Positions 41,650 through 50,584 are shown, counted from the stretch's first letter. The stretch is DNA of 64,000 bases from Streptomonospora sp. PA3 (GCF_009728995.1 NZ_VTZW01000010.1:344516-408515), one strand, 5' to 3'. Notes: generated from the letters alone by a model not told the origin. Program-made: numbers and translations.

Positions 41650-41693
41650 GTCGCGGAGGGGGCCCGATTGAGCTCCACGGCAGTGCACCGGCT

Positions 41694-42113
41694 CTAAGCA
41701 TGCGAGGTATCGCCGTGGAAGTCCTGCAGTCTGGTCGCGATGGCGGCGACGGTGGATTCAGCTCCCGTCGTCACATCGAGAACGAAGCGCTCGGCTCGGT
41801 CTTCGTCGACGGGAGTTCTCAAGGGCGCCCCGTTGACCTCTAAGAACACCGCGGTGCAGTTCCAGGCGGCACGCTTGTTCCCATCGACGAAGACATGGTT
41901 GCGCGCCAGGGACTGCATGAGTGCCGCGCCTTTGTCGAAGAGACCCGGGTAGTGCTCCACGCCGAAAGTTGAGGAGCGCGGTCGGTGCACCGCGCTCTCC
42001 AACAGGCCGTAATCGCGGACCACGACTTGGTACTGGCCGTTCTGCCGAAGCGCCATAGCGGTGATGTCGACCACCAAGTCCGTGGTGAGATAGATGATGT
42101 TCGCAGTTGGCAT
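41694..42113 (-). CDS. Doc-family toxin (Fic fold)
   Basis: A 139-residue protein with the Doc motif HVFVDGNKRAAW (H73, D77, K80, R81), the catalytic loop of Fic-fold kinases that phosphorylate elongation factor Tu in the P1 Doc system. The N terminus YLTTDLVVDITAMAL and RDYGLLESAVHRPRSSTFG are typical Doc sequence. It starts directly after the antitoxin stop codon (TAG followed at once by ATG), so expression is coupled. Codon use is slightly less GC-rich than its neighbours, which suggests acquisition by transfer. Confidence 0.92.
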   Translation of the reverse strand: MPTANIIYLTTDLVVDITAMALRQNGQYQVVVRDYGLLESAVHRPRSSTFGVEHYPGLFDKGAALMQSLARNHVFVDGNKRAAWNCTAVFLEVNGAPLRTPVDEDRAERFVLDVTTGAESTVAAIATRLQDFHGDTSHA

Positions 42114-42308
42114 CTACCGGGCGAGCCGCTCGTTCAGCCCGGCGGACGCCTGTGTGACCCTGGCTGCCGCCTCCATGACGCGACGCCGGTGAATACTCGC
42201 AAGGACACTTTCCCGAGCCAGCTTCTTGACACTGGTGTCTTCAGCAGCAGCCGCCTGACGGATCTCTTCCATCTCCTCGGCGGTGAACTCGATGTTGAGT
42301 GCGGGCAT
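42114..42308 (-). CDS. Antitoxin of the Doc module, ribbon-helix-helix-like
   Basis: A 64-residue protein: an N-terminal strand MPALNIEFTAEEMEEIRQAA followed by two helices (SVKKLARESVLASI, then RRVMEAAARV), consistent with a ribbon-helix-helix DNA-binding fold and a C-terminal toxin-binding helix. It does not show the Phd-type N terminus usually paired with Doc. The ATG at 42308 follows GGGAGG with a 7-base spacer. It would repress its own promoter through the palindromes at 42324-42344. Confidence 0.8.
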   Translation of the reverse strand: MPALNIEFTAEEMEEIRQAAAAEDTSVKKLARESVLASIHRRRVMEAAARVTQASAGLNERLAR

Positions 42309-42323
42309 GCCCACACCTCCCTT

Positions 42324-42347
42324 GGTACCTAGACTGGTACCAGTATA
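42324..42347 (-). promoter_or_regulatory. Promoter/operator of the Doc toxin-antitoxin operon
   Basis: A minus-strand TATACT (42347-42342) looks like a -10. It overlaps the palindrome ACTGGTACCAGT (42333-42344), and a second GGTACC lies at 42324-42329, 12 bp (about one helical turn) away. Two dimers of the antitoxin could bind side by side and block transcription, the usual autoregulation of such operons. Confidence 0.65.
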
Positions 42348-42574
42348 CGCGCCAAGGATGAGGCGGCCATGGCAATGGATCAACGACTTGGCCCTCTCAG
42401 GCGGTAGCCCACCGGAGTCCCACGTGGTGACCGCGGCCCCGGGGTACCGGGACGCCGGTCCTGAGCTGCCCAGGAGCGTGTCCATAGCCGTCGGCGCCAG
42501 GAAATTGACACCTTTACCCGGTGGATTCGGCTCTGTATACAGAATCCAGTATCCATCGAGGAATAGGTGTCCCC

Positions 42575-43354
42575 ATGCGACAGGACGGATTCCGCACCGA
42601 CGGCGGCGCCCCGGCCTCCTCCCGGCCTCCGGGGGTGACCAGGCGAGGGCTGCTCCGCGGTGGAGGAGCGACGGTCGGCGGGGTCGGGCTGTCTCTGCTG
42701 GGCGCCGCACCCGCGAGCGCCCGCGGCTCCGACGACGACCGCGACTTCGACGACGACGACCGCGGCGTCTACACCCCCGAGGGCGCACGCCGGCGGCTGC
42801 TCAAGGGCAACGCCCGCTGGGTCTCAGGACGGCTGAGACACCCCCACCAGTCGGTCGAGCGCCGGGAGGAGGTGGCCGAGGGCCAGCGCCCGTTCGCCGT
42901 CGTGGTCGTGTGCATCGACTCCCGGGTCACGCCGGAGCTGATCTTCGACACCGGAATCGGCGACCTGTTCGTCGTGCGCACCGCCGCACAGCTCCTGGAC
43001 GCGATCGCGACGGGCAGCGTGCAGTACGGGCCGGCCAAGCTGAGCACGCCGCTGGTCGTGGTCCTCGGCCACCAGCGCTGCGGTGCGGTGACGGCGGCCG
43101 AGGCCGCGCTCCGCGAAGGCGAGCCGCTGCCCGGGCACCTGCAGGACATCGCCGAGGCGCTGCGGCCGGCCTACGACGAGGTGGACGGCCGAGGCGGCCC
43201 GAACCGCGTCGACCGGATGATCCGCGCGAACAGCCGCCGCACCGTGGAATCGTTGAAGCGCGACGCCTTGCTGGCCCCGCTGATCGACCAAGGGGCGCTC
43301 GACGTCGCCGGAGGCTACTACTCCCTCGACACCGGGCGGGTCCGCCTGTCGTGA
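42575..43354 (+). CDS. Tat-exported beta-carbonic anhydrase
   Basis: A 259-residue zinc enzyme hydrating CO2. Zn ligands are visible: C113 and D115 in VCIDSR, with R117 forming the Asp-Arg dyad, and H166 and C169 in LGHQRCGAV. The N terminus has a twin-arginine signal (TRRGLLRGG, residues 22-30, then a hydrophobic stretch to about 49, ASAR). This is followed by an extremely acidic stretch (DDDRDFDDDD, 53-62). Export through Tat implies a folded extracellular or cell-envelope enzyme. The ATG at 42575 is preceded by GAGGAATAGGTG. Confidence 0.9.
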   Translation: MRQDGFRTDGGAPASSRPPGVTRRGLLRGGGATVGGVGLSLLGAAPASARGSDDDRDFDDDDRGVYTPEGARRRLLKGNARWVSGRLRHPHQSVERREEVAEGQRPFAVVVVCIDSRVTPELIFDTGIGDLFVVRTAAQLLDAIATGSVQYGPAKLSTPLVVVLGHQRCGAVTAAEAALREGEPLPGHLQDIAEALRPAYDEVDGRGGPNRVDRMIRANSRRTVESLKRDALLAPLIDQGALDVAGGYYSLDTGRVRLS

Positions 43355-43464
43355 GAACTCCCCCGGCGCCTCCCCTTCCCGCGCACGGCCGGGCGCGGTT
43401 CCGCAGCTCCGACTCGGCTGGCTCCCGTCGCCGCCTCCCCGCACAAGGCGTTCCGGTTGTTCCC

Positions 43465-43536
43465 CGACGACGCTTGATTCGGTACTGCGGCGGCGGCCGC
43501 GGCGTGGTATACCGGGCCTTCGACCGACGAACGGGT
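43465..43536 (+). pseudogene. Remnant of a Ser/Thr protein kinase N-lobe
   Basis: The frame reads RRRLIRYCGGGRGVVYRAF then DRRTG, an evident relic of the kinase glycine loop (GxGxxGxVYxAxD). The catalytic Lys strand and the rest of the kinase are absent, and the flanking sequence is low-complexity. It is in frame with the DUF1266 gene that follows, with no stop between, so it could also be a vestigial N-terminal extension of that protein. Confidence 0.6.
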
Positions 43537-43578
43537 GCCGCCGGCCGGTGGGCGGCGGCCGGTGGGCAGGGAGCCGCG

Positions 43579-44334
43579 GTGCAGGGCAGCAGACTCGGAT
43601 TGAACGCCGATCCCCAGGGACCCTTCCACGGTCCGCTCGCCCACGCCTACGCATGCGCGGTGCACATCCAGGTCGCCAACGACGCCGCGTGGAACAGCCC
43701 CGGCGGCTGCTCCTGCTGCACGCCCGAGGAGAAGCGTGCCGGGCTGCGGGAGGACTGGGGGATCGAGTCCGCGGCGGACTGGCGGCGCCAGACCGAGTCG
43801 TTGATCGACGACGAGGACAGCAACCCCGCCGCCGGCGTGCTGCTGGACCTGCGCAAGGCGGCCTCGCAGGCCATCGGGCGGCCGGTCGAGCCCGGGCTGT
43901 GGCGCGAGGCCATCGCGCGGATGTGCCGGCAGCGCGGGATCGAGCAGGCGGTCTACGAGCGGTTCGTCGCCCTGGCCGGCATGATCCTGCACTACGAGAA
44001 GCGCTTCGCGGCCGACGGCCTGCTGCCGCCCGGCGGAGTCGTCTACGCGATCAAAGCCTGGGATTTCGGCCGCGGCGCGAACATGGCGCGCTGGGGCGTG
44101 CAGTGCGGCTACACCGACATGCAGACGGCGCAGTGGTACGCCGTGCGGGCGGGCGCCCAGGCGCGCCGGTACTACCCCACCTGGGCCGACTTCTCCGCGG
44201 GCTACATCCTGGGCCGGTGCCTGCACTTCGACGACGGCGAGTTCGGCCACTGGTACACGACGCCGCTGGAGGTGCACCACGTGATGATGACGCACCCCCA
44301 GAGTCCGTGGCGGCACCTGCCGTTCCACATGTGA
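43579..44334 (+). CDS. DUF1266 domain protein
   Basis: A 251-residue soluble protein. Landmarks are CSCCTPEEKRAGLREDWGIESAADWRRQ, AWDFGRGANMARWGVQCGYTDMQTAQWY and a YYPTWADFSAGYILGRCLHF ending, which fits DUF1266 (proteins of unknown function with a conserved Trp-rich core and a DWGI segment). The GTG at 43579 is chosen because GGGAG lies five bases upstream. The open frame continues further upstream through a kinase-like relic. No partner gene suggests a role. Confidence 0.7.
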   Translation: MQGSRLGLNADPQGPFHGPLAHAYACAVHIQVANDAAWNSPGGCSCCTPEEKRAGLREDWGIESAADWRRQTESLIDDEDSNPAAGVLLDLRKAASQAIGRPVEPGLWREAIARMCRQRGIEQAVYERFVALAGMILHYEKRFAADGLLPPGGVVYAIKAWDFGRGANMARWGVQCGYTDMQTAQWYAVRAGAQARRYYPTWADFSAGYILGRCLHFDDGEFGHWYTTPLEVHHVMMTHPQSPWRHLPFHM

Positions 44335-44346
44335 GCGGCTCGCCCG

Positions 44347-44628
44347 CTAGAGGGTCCCCGCCTTCACGAGGCCGAGGAGGGCCGCCCACGCGGCGGCGGT
44401 GAACACCAGGTGCCCCGCTGCGGTGTTCAACGAGTCGCGGACGGCGACGCCGGCGCCCGGGCCCTCAGCGACCTCCAGGCAGTTCTCCTTGAACGAGTAG
44501 CTCGACTTGCGGAAGCGGAACGGCGAAGCGTCGAGGACCTCGGCGGCTTCGGTGCGGTTGCCGCCCTGGGCAGGGCCGGACCCGCTCATGCGGCGACGCT
44601 GCCGCGGGGCTTCTGTGGGGAGGGTCAT
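44347..44628 (-). CDS. DUF397 domain protein
   Basis: A 93-residue protein with a C-terminal DUF397 module: FRFRKSSYSFKENCLEVAEG then VAVRDSLN and FTAAAWAALLGLVK. In streptomycetes such small proteins are encoded beside XRE-type regulators and act in development and antibiotic control. Here no XRE gene is adjacent. The start is uncertain: ATG 44628 gives a 35-residue basic N terminus, and ATG 44589 is also possible. No clear ribosome site supports either. Confidence 0.8.
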   Translation of the reverse strand: MTLPTEAPRQRRRMSGSGPAQGGNRTEAAEVLDASPFRFRKSSYSFKENCLEVAEGPGAGVAVRDSLNTAAGHLVFTAAAWAALLGLVKAGTL

Positions 44629-45022
44629 GGCGGCAGCTTTCCCCTGATGGGGAGTCCGGAACCGCCTCCGGGGCGATGAAGAAAGGCTTCCCCCGGCGCG
44701 CACCGGATGAAGCCTTACTCCGGCGGACCGATCTTTGGTGTCGGACACCTCACACCGGGCGAGCCCCGCTCACCCGCCTCACGCGCACCTTCGCCCCCAC
44801 CTGGGCAGGGGCGCGCGCTTGCGCAGCGTTTCCGGTCCGGGACGCCGAGTTTTTGAAAATATTCCTTCCAGATCGGGTTGACGGGCCGGACGGCAACTCT
44901 TAGGTTTCTTAACACTTCAGGTGCGGATCCGAACACTGAGAGCGAACCCGGTCGGCATGCACCCGGGTTTGCGTCCTTTCCCCGCTCATGGACGCACGGA
45001 CACCTGGAAGGAGCCCCCTTTC
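44629..45022. other. Intergenic region between DUF397 gene and chitinase
   Basis: These 394 bases contain no convincing gene. A 13-base palindrome GGTGTC-G-GACACC lies at 44737-44749. The chitinase promoter (44878-44906) is preceded by an AT-rich tract (TTTTTGAAAATATTCC, about 44850-44865), unusual in this DNA. No DasR-type dre sequence was recognised. Confidence 0.55.
44878..44906 (+). promoter_or_regulatory. Likely sigma-70-type promoter of the chitinase gene
   Basis: TTGACG (44878-44883), a 17-base spacer and TAGGTT (44901-44906) fit a housekeeping promoter. Transcription would start near 44913, giving a leader of about 110 bases. AT-rich sequence just upstream could act as an UP element. 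Confidence 0.6.
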
Positions 45023-46093
45023 GTGAACGCTCCCCGACATCCCCGACACACCCGCCGCCGCGGCCGGTTCGCCGGCCCCTTCGCCCGGTTCCCGCGGCTC
45101 TCCGCGGCACTGGCCGGCGCCGCCGTGCTGTCCACCCTCGGCATGGCGGCGGCCGCCGCCCCCGCTGTGCTCGAGGGCCCCGAGGCCGCCTCCGCATCCC
45201 CTGTCGCGGCGGAGGGCCGGTGGCTCACCGGGTACTGGCACAACTTCGACAACGGCTCGACCACGATGCCGATCAGCGAGGTCCCCTCCGCCTACAACCT
45301 CATCGCCGTGGCCTTCGCCGGCAACAAGGCCGGCACTCCCGGCGGCATCACCTTCGACGTCGCCGGCGGTGAACTCGGCGGCTACACCAACCAGCAGTTC
45401 AAGGAGGACGTCGCCGCCGTCCAGGCCGAAGGCCGCAAGGTCGTGCTGTCCATCGGGGGCCAGAACGGCCACGTCGACGTCACCGACTCCGCCGAGGCGG
45501 CCAATTTCGCCGACTCCGCCTACGCGCTGATGCAGGAGTTCGGGTTCGACGGCATCGACATCGACCTCGAACACGGCATGAACGCCCGGTACATGGAGGA
45601 GGCGCTGCGGTCGCTGCGGGCCAAGGCCGGCTCGGACCTGATCATCACGATGGCGCCGCAGACCATCGACTTCCAGGCCCCCAGCTACGCCTACTACCAG
45701 CTCGCGCAGAACATCGGCGACATCCTGACGATCGTCAACATGCAGTACTACAACTCCGGCTCGATGCTGGGCTGCGACCAGCAGGTCTACTCGCAGGGCA
45801 CGGTCGACTTCCTCACCGCCCAGGCCTGCATCCAGCTGGAGCTGGGACTGCGCCCCGACCAGGTGGGGCTGGGGCTGCCCGCCACCCCCGACGCGGCGGG
45901 CGGCGGCTACCAGCCGGCGTCCAACGTCATCCGCGCCTTGGACTGCCTGGAGCAGGGGCGCAACTGCGGCGCCTTCACCCCGAGCGAGCCCTACGGGCCG
46001 ATCGGCGGCGCGATGACGTGGTCGATCAACTGGGACGCCACGAACGGCTACGCCTTCGCCGACGCGCTCGGCGCCCGGCTGGGGACCGGCTGA
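45023..46093 (+). CDS. Secreted family 18 chitinase
   Basis: A 356-residue exported glycoside hydrolase. A basic N region (RHTRRRGRF) and a hydrophobic stretch (about 26-45) form a signal peptide. The catalytic GH18 motif FDGIDIDLEHG has D176, D179, D181 and the acid E183; SIGGQNGHVD and MAPQTID are also typical. It should cleave chitin extracellularly. There is no chitin-binding or fibronectin domain. The GTG at 45023 follows GGAAGGAG with a spacer of about nine bases. Confidence 0.95.
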   Translation: MNAPRHPRHTRRRGRFAGPFARFPRLSAALAGAAVLSTLGMAAAAAPAVLEGPEAASASPVAAEGRWLTGYWHNFDNGSTTMPISEVPSAYNLIAVAFAGNKAGTPGGITFDVAGGELGGYTNQQFKEDVAAVQAEGRKVVLSIGGQNGHVDVTDSAEAANFADSAYALMQEFGFDGIDIDLEHGMNARYMEEALRSLRAKAGSDLIITMAPQTIDFQAPSYAYYQLAQNIGDILTIVNMQYYNSGSMLGCDQQVYSQGTVDFLTAQACIQLELGLRPDQVGLGLPATPDAAGGGYQPASNVIRALDCLEQGRNCGAFTPSEPYGPIGGAMTWSINWDATNGYAFADALGARLGTG

Positions 46094-46115
46094 TCGGCCG
46101 CACCGCCGATCAGCC
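46088..46115 (+). terminator. Hairpin overlapping the chitinase stop codon
   Basis: GGCTGATCGGC (46088-46098) pairs perfectly with GCCGATCAGCC (46105-46115) over a 6-base loop. The left arm includes the TGA stop codon. It probably terminates or stabilises the chitinase transcript. Confidence 0.7.
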
Positions 46116-46314
46116 GCATCCGCGGCGCCGCGCGGGGCGCGGGCGGGCCGTCCGGCCCTGACCCCGCCGGAGGAGGCGGCCGGTCCCGGCAGCTCCACGC
46201 GCCGGGGCCGGCCACCGCCACACCGCCGATACACGGCCCCTCCCCTGTTCGCCATCCCTCCCGGTCCTCCACCCGCCGGCCGCACCGGCGGCCCACCCGG
46301 ACCGGGAACGCCCG

Positions 46315-46357
46315 AGAGGGTGCGGCGCGCCGGTCATCCCCTGGCGCCGCACCCTCT
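46315..46357. terminator. 14-bp hairpin in the convergent region downstream of chitinase
   Basis: AGAGGGTGCGGCGC (46315-46328) pairs perfectly with GCGCCGCACCCTCT (46344-46357). On the plus strand a pyrimidine-rich CTTCCCGTTCTTCTTCC tract follows. It can serve as a plus-strand terminator and as a minus-strand terminator for the sigma-factor operon. The rest of the 349-base gap (46094-46442) shows nothing else. Confidence 0.72.
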
Positions 46358-46442
46358 CTTCCCGTTCTTCTTCCGGTGCTCCGGCGCGGCCTCCTCCGGC
46401 CCGCCGCGGTCAGCGCGCGGCCGGCATCACCGCGTCACCGTG

Positions 46443-47093
46443 TCACCACTGGTCGGCAGGCACGGGCTCGCACGGCTCCGGCTCGCCCTGGGCGATGTAG
46501 AACGACGTGCGGTGCTGCCCGCCTTCCTTGGGCACGTAGTTCTCGATGACCATGGAGTCCTCCGCGTCCACCGCGAACGACCACGGCACCTTCGAGCCCA
46601 CGTCCCCCGGCGGCTCCGGCGCGTCGACCGAACCCGGCTTCGGCGAGTAGGCGCTCCCCACCGTGAACACGCCGTCGCCGTTCTTCCCGGGAAGCACGGT
46701 CAAGCTGCCCACCCGCAGGTCGGCGGTGCACCGCATGCCCGGATCCGGACTCCGGGTCTCGACGGTCACCCCCGCCGCGCGCAGGTCGGCGGCCAGTTCC
46801 TGCTGCTGCTCCTTGTCCAGCGTCAGGTCCTGGATGCTCACCTGGACGCTGCCGTCCGGCTTCTCCTCGATGGCGTAGGCCGGCGGCGCCATCGCCCCGG
46901 GCACCAGCACGAACCCCGCGGCGACCGCCGCGCCGCCCGCCGCGGCCAGCCCCAGGCGCGGGGCGGTGAACAGGCGCCGCCGGGGGGCGGGCGCGCGCTC
47001 CTCCGCGTCCAGCTCGGCCGCGTTGAGGGCGACCTCCCGCTGCAGCTCGCTCAGCAGCCGGTCCTCGAACCGTGCCGTCTTGTCCGTTGTCAT
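46443..47093 (-). CDS. Membrane-anchored protein cotranscribed with an ECF sigma factor
   Basis: A 216-residue protein with one transmembrane helix (about 49-68, GLAAAGGAAVAAGFVLVPGA), a cytoplasmic N terminus (RFEDRLLSELQREVALNAAEL) and an external domain of about 145 residues with two Cys. Its ATG overlaps the sigma-factor stop as ATGA. Position and topology suggest an anti-sigma factor, but the short cytoplasmic part lacks a zinc-binding HxxxCxxC motif, so it may be a CU044_5270-like partner instead. The signal is unknown. Confidence 0.72.
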   Translation of the reverse strand: MTTDKTARFEDRLLSELQREVALNAAELDAEERAPAPRRRLFTAPRLGLAAAGGAAVAAGFVLVPGAMAPPAYAIEEKPDGSVQVSIQDLTLDKEQQQELAADLRAAGVTVETRSPDPGMRCTADLRVGSLTVLPGKNGDGVFTVGSAYSPKPGSVDAPEPPGDVGSKVPWSFAVDAEDSMVIENYVPKEGGQHRTSFYIAQGEPEPCEPVPADQW

Positions 47094-47764
47094 GCCTCTC
47101 CCTGTGCTCCGTGTGCTTGGCGTGCGTAGGCGGCCATCCGGACCGGGCTCTGCCCGGGTGTCCCGGCCGGGGCGGCCTGCCGGTCGGCGGCCGAGAGGTC
47201 CGCGGACGCCTCCGCCGTGCGCTGCGCCCGGGCGCGCAGGGCTTTGCGCGCCCGGTACAGCCGCACGCGGGCGGTCACCTTGCGGATGCCGAGGGCCGCA
47301 GCGGCCTCGGTGACGGTGAGCTGGTCGACCGCCACCAGTTCGAGCACCTGCCGCTCGCCCTCGGGCAGGTCGGCCAGCGACTCCAGCAGCCTGCGCCCCT
47401 CGTTTTCAGCGAGGATCCGGTCCTCCAGGCGGCCGATGTCGTCGGACTCCAGCAGCCTGCGGCCCGCGACCCGGCTGCCGCTGTCGGCCTCGCGGGCCGC
47501 CCTCCTGCGCTCGGCCGAGACCACGTTGCGCGCGATCCCGAACAGCCAGGCGGACTCGTTGCCCAACTCGGGCCGGTAGGTGCGCGCCGAGTCGATCACC
47601 GCCAGGAACACGTCGGCGGTCAGGTCCGCGGCGGTGTGCGGGTCGTCGACCCGCCGGGCCACGAACCGGGTGACCGCGTCGATGTGCCGCCGGTAGAACT
47701 CCTCGAAGGCATCCGGGTCGCGCGCCGCCTCCCGCGGGCCCGCGCGTCTGCTCTCACCTGCCAC
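47090..47764 (-). CDS. ECF-type RNA polymerase sigma factor
   Basis: A 224-residue sigma factor with region 2 (FEEFYRRHIDAVTRFVARRV, AADLTADVFLAVI, NESAWLFGIARNVV) and region 4 (LPEGERQVLELVAVDQLTVTEAAAALGIRKVTARVRLYRARKAL). The C-terminal 40 residues are a low-complexity tail. GTG 47764 follows GAGAGAGG. It directs RNA polymerase to a small regulon in response to an envelope or other signal, probably controlled by the overlapping membrane protein. Confidence 0.93.
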   Translation of the reverse strand: MAGESRRAGPREAARDPDAFEEFYRRHIDAVTRFVARRVDDPHTAADLTADVFLAVIDSARTYRPELGNESAWLFGIARNVVSAERRRAAREADSGSRVAGRRLLESDDIGRLEDRILAENEGRRLLESLADLPEGERQVLELVAVDQLTVTEAAAALGIRKVTARVRLYRARKALRARAQRTAEASADLSAADRQAAPAGTPGQSPVRMAAYARQAHGAQGEA

Positions 47765-47956
47765 TTGGCGCCTCTCTCAGCATCCTCGTCGGCTTCCGCC
47801 TGCGTTCACGGGTACTTGGCCGCCGGGGGGCGAGGCGTTACCGGCGCCGGTCGCGGGCGGTCCCGCGGACGGGATCAGGGACCGCGCCCGGGGGCCGCAG
47901 CCGGGCGCCGGATCCGGAGCCTGCGGCCGGATACGGCGGGCCGCGGCCCTCGGCGC

Positions 47957-50584
47957 TCAGACGACCGGCAGCCGCGTCCCGCGGATGCTCGCGGCCACTC
48001 CGTCGTTGGCCTCGGCTACCGCGCGGCGCTCGGCCGGAACCTCCCCGTACAGCGTGGTGCGCTGCCGCAGCGGGCGGCCGGTGGGCTCGACGAGGGCGCG
48101 GATGTCGCCGATGGTCTTGAACGAGCCGTTGTCGGAGCCGGCCATGCGGCTGATGGTCTCCTCCATCAGCGTGCCGCCCACGTCGTTGACACCGCCCGCC
48201 AGCAGCTGCCGGCACGTGTCCTCGGCCAGCTTCACCCACGAGCACTGGATGTTGTCGATCGCGCCGTGCAGCAGCAGCCGCGCCAGCGCGTGCACCGCCC
48301 GGTTCTCGCGCACCGTGGGTCCCGTGCGCGCCAGCCCTGCCAGGTAGATCGGCGCGCTGGTGTGCACGAACGGCAGCGGGACGAACTCGGTGAAGCCCGG
48401 CCGGCCGTTGTGCTCCAGGCAGCGCAGCTGCAGGGAGCGCAGCAGCCTGATGTGGGCGACCCAGTGCTCGGGGGTGTCCACGTGGCCGTACATCATCGTC
48501 GAGGTGGTGGGGATGCCCAGGTCGTGGGCCGTGGTGACGACGTCGATCCACGCCGATGCGGGCAGCTTCCCCTTGGTCAGTACCCAGCGGACGTCGTCGT
48601 CGAGGATCTCGGCGGCGGTGCCCGGCAGCGAGTCCACGCCCGCCTCGCGCGCCCGCTCCAGCCACGCCCGCACGGACGAGTCGGTGCGGGCGGCGCCGTT
48701 GACCACCTCCATGGGGCTGAAGGCGTGCACGTGGATGTCCGGCACACGCTCCTTGACCGAGCGGGCGAGGTCGAAGTAGGCGGTCCCGGGCAGGTCGGGG
48801 TGGATGCCGCCCTGCATGCAGACCTCGCTCGCGCCCGCCTCCCAGGCCTCGGCGGCGCGGTCGGCGACCTGGTCCAGGGACAGGGTGTAGGCGTCGGCGT
48901 CGGTGCGGCGCTGGGCGAAGGCGCAGAAGCGGCAGCCGGTGTAGCAGACGTTGGTGAAGTTGATGTTGCGGGTGACGACGAAGGTCACCGCGTCGCCGAC
49001 CGTGTCGCGGCGCACCGCGTCGGCCAGGGCCGCCAGCTCCTCCAGCTCCTCGCCGTGGGCGTGCAGCAGGGCCAGCGCCTCCTCGTCGCCGAGCCCGGCC
49101 GGGTCGCGCTCGGCGTGCCGGAGTGCGTCGCGGATGTGGGGATCGAAGCGGCGCGGCGCGCCCGTGCCCAGGGCGGGGCGGGACATGCGCTCGCGCAACC
49201 GCTCCCAGTCGCCGTAGACGGCGTCGAAGTCGCCGCGCCGCTCGGCGGTGCGGCCCTCGGTGTCGATGGCGGTGTGCAGGTCGGTGCGGCCGCCGGCGGC
49301 CTGCTGGGGCTCGGGCTCCTGCCAGGGCCGGCCGACGACCTCGGCGTCCTCGCGCGCCAGGCCGGTGCCGGGCTCGGCCAGCGCGGCGACGTGGCCGGCC
49401 ACCCGCGGGTCCAGCCACGGCTCACCCCGGCGGACGTACTCCGGGTAGACGGTGAGCCGTTCACGCAGCCGGAACCCCGCCTCGGCGGTGCGTTGGGCCA
49501 GTTCCTCGATCTGCGGCCAGGGGCGCTCGGGGTTGACGTGGTCGGGGGTCAGCGGGGACACCCCGCCCCAGTCGTCGATCCCGGCCCGCAGCATGAGGCC
49601 GTACTGGTCGCCGATCAGGTTGGGTGGCGCCTGCACGCGCGCCTTGGCGCCCAGGACCAGGCGGGTCACGGCGACGGCGGCGGCCAGTTCGGCGATCTCG
49701 GCGTCGGGCCGGTGCTTCATCGCGGTGCCGGGCTTGGCCCGGAAGTTCTGCACGATGACCTCTTGGATTGCGCCGTACTCGCGGGACGCCCGGCGCAGGG
49801 CGAACACCGAGTCGGCGCGTTCGGCGGCGGTCTCGCCGATCCCGATCAGGATGCCGGTGGTGAACGGCACGGTGCAGCGGCCGGCGTCCTCCAGCACGCG
49901 CAGCCGCACGGCGGGATCCTTATCGGGGCTGCCGTAGTGGGGCATGCCGCGCTCGGTGAACAGCCGCCGGGAGGTCGTCTCCAGCATCATGCCCATGGAC
50001 GGCGCGACGGGTTTGAGCCGCTGGAAGTCCGACCAGCTCAGCACCCCGGGGTTGAGGTGGGGCAGCAGGCCGGTCTCCTCCAGGACCATGATCGCCATGG
50101 CGCGCACGTAGGAGAGGGTGTCCTCGTAGCCGCGCTCGTCCAGCCACCGGGCGGCCTGCGGCCAGCGGTCCTCGGGGCGGTCCCCGAGGGTGAACAGGGC
50201 CTCCTTGCAGCCGAGTGCGGCGCCCTCGCGGGCGATCCGCAGCACCTCGCCGGGTTCGAGGTAGGGGGCGTCCAGGTGGGCGGGGGCGGTGGCGAAGGTG
50301 CAGTAGTGGCACCGGTCGCGGCACAGCCGGGTGAGCGGGACGAACACCTTGCGGCTGTAGGTGATCATTCCGGGGCGCCCGGCGGCCTCCAGCCCGGCGT
50401 CGCGGACCCGGCCGGCGTGGTCGAGGAGGGCGTCGAGGTCGTCGCCGCGGGCGTGCAGCAGGACCTCGGCTTCGGCCGGGTCCAGGGTCTTGCCGTCGCG
50501 GGCCCGGGCCAGCGCGCGGCGCATGGACGAGGGTGCGGGGACGGATTCGGTCGTTTCGCTGTTCCGGTGTCCGGCACGAGTCAT
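47957..50584 (-). CDS. fbiC: FbiC: 7,8-didemethyl-8-hydroxy-5-deazariboflavin (FO) synthase
   Basis: An 875-residue fusion of the two radical-SAM enzymes CofG and CofH that build the FO chromophore of coenzyme F420 from tyrosine and a flavin precursor. The N-terminal half has the cluster motif CRDRCHYC (C88, C92, C95) and the C-terminal half has [31 protein letters not shown] and [14 protein letters not shown] are family landmarks. The fused form is typical of actinobacteria. The ATG at 50584 gives a short hydrophilic lead; no strong ribosome site is visible. F420-dependent redox chemistry can be expected in this organism. Confidence 0.97.
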   Translation of the reverse strand: MTRAGHRNSETTESVPAPSSMRRALARARDGKTLDPAEAEVLLHARGDDLDALLDHAGRVRDAGLEAAGRPGMITYSRKVFVPLTRLCRDRCHYCTFATAPAHLDAPYLEPGEVLRIAREGAALGCKEALFTLGDRPEDRWPQAARWLDERGYEDTLSYVRAMAIMVLEETGLLPHLNPGVLSWSDFQRLKPVAPSMGMMLETTSRRLFTERGMPHYGSPDKDPAVRLRVLEDAGRCTVPFTTGILIGIGETAAERADSVFALRRASREYGAIQEVIVQNFRAKPGTAMKHRPDAEIAELAAAVAVTRLVLGAKARVQAPPNLIGDQYGLMLRAGIDDWGGVSPLTPDHVNPERPWPQIEELAQRTAEAGFRLRERLTVYPEYVRRGEPWLDPRVAGHVAALAEPGTGLAREDAEVVGRPWQEPEPQQAAGGRTDLHTAIDTEGRTAERRGDFDAVYGDWERLRERMSRPALGTGAPRRFDPHIRDALRHAERDPAGLGDEEALALLHAHGEELEELAALADAVRRDTVGDAVTFVVTRNINFTNVCYTGCRFCAFAQRRTDADAYTLSLDQVADRAAEAWEAGASEVCMQGGIHPDLPGTAYFDLARSVKERVPDIHVHAFSPMEVVNGAARTDSSVRAWLERAREAGVDSLPGTAAEILDDDVRWVLTKGKLPASAWIDVVTTAHDLGIPTTSTMMYGHVDTPEHWVAHIRLLRSLQLRCLEHNGRPGFTEFVPLPFVHTSAPIYLAGLARTGPTVRENRAVHALARLLLHGAIDNIQCSWVKLAEDTCRQLLAGGVNDVGGTLMEETISRMAGSDNGSFKTIGDIRALVEPTGRPLRQRTTLYGEVPAERRAVAEANDGVAASIRGTRLPVV

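Noticed and set aside
44737-44749. GGTGTC-G-GACACC as a chitinase operator
   Set aside because: It is about 130 bases upstream of the probable -35 and matches no known chitinase regulator site; kept only as a note in the intergenic entry.
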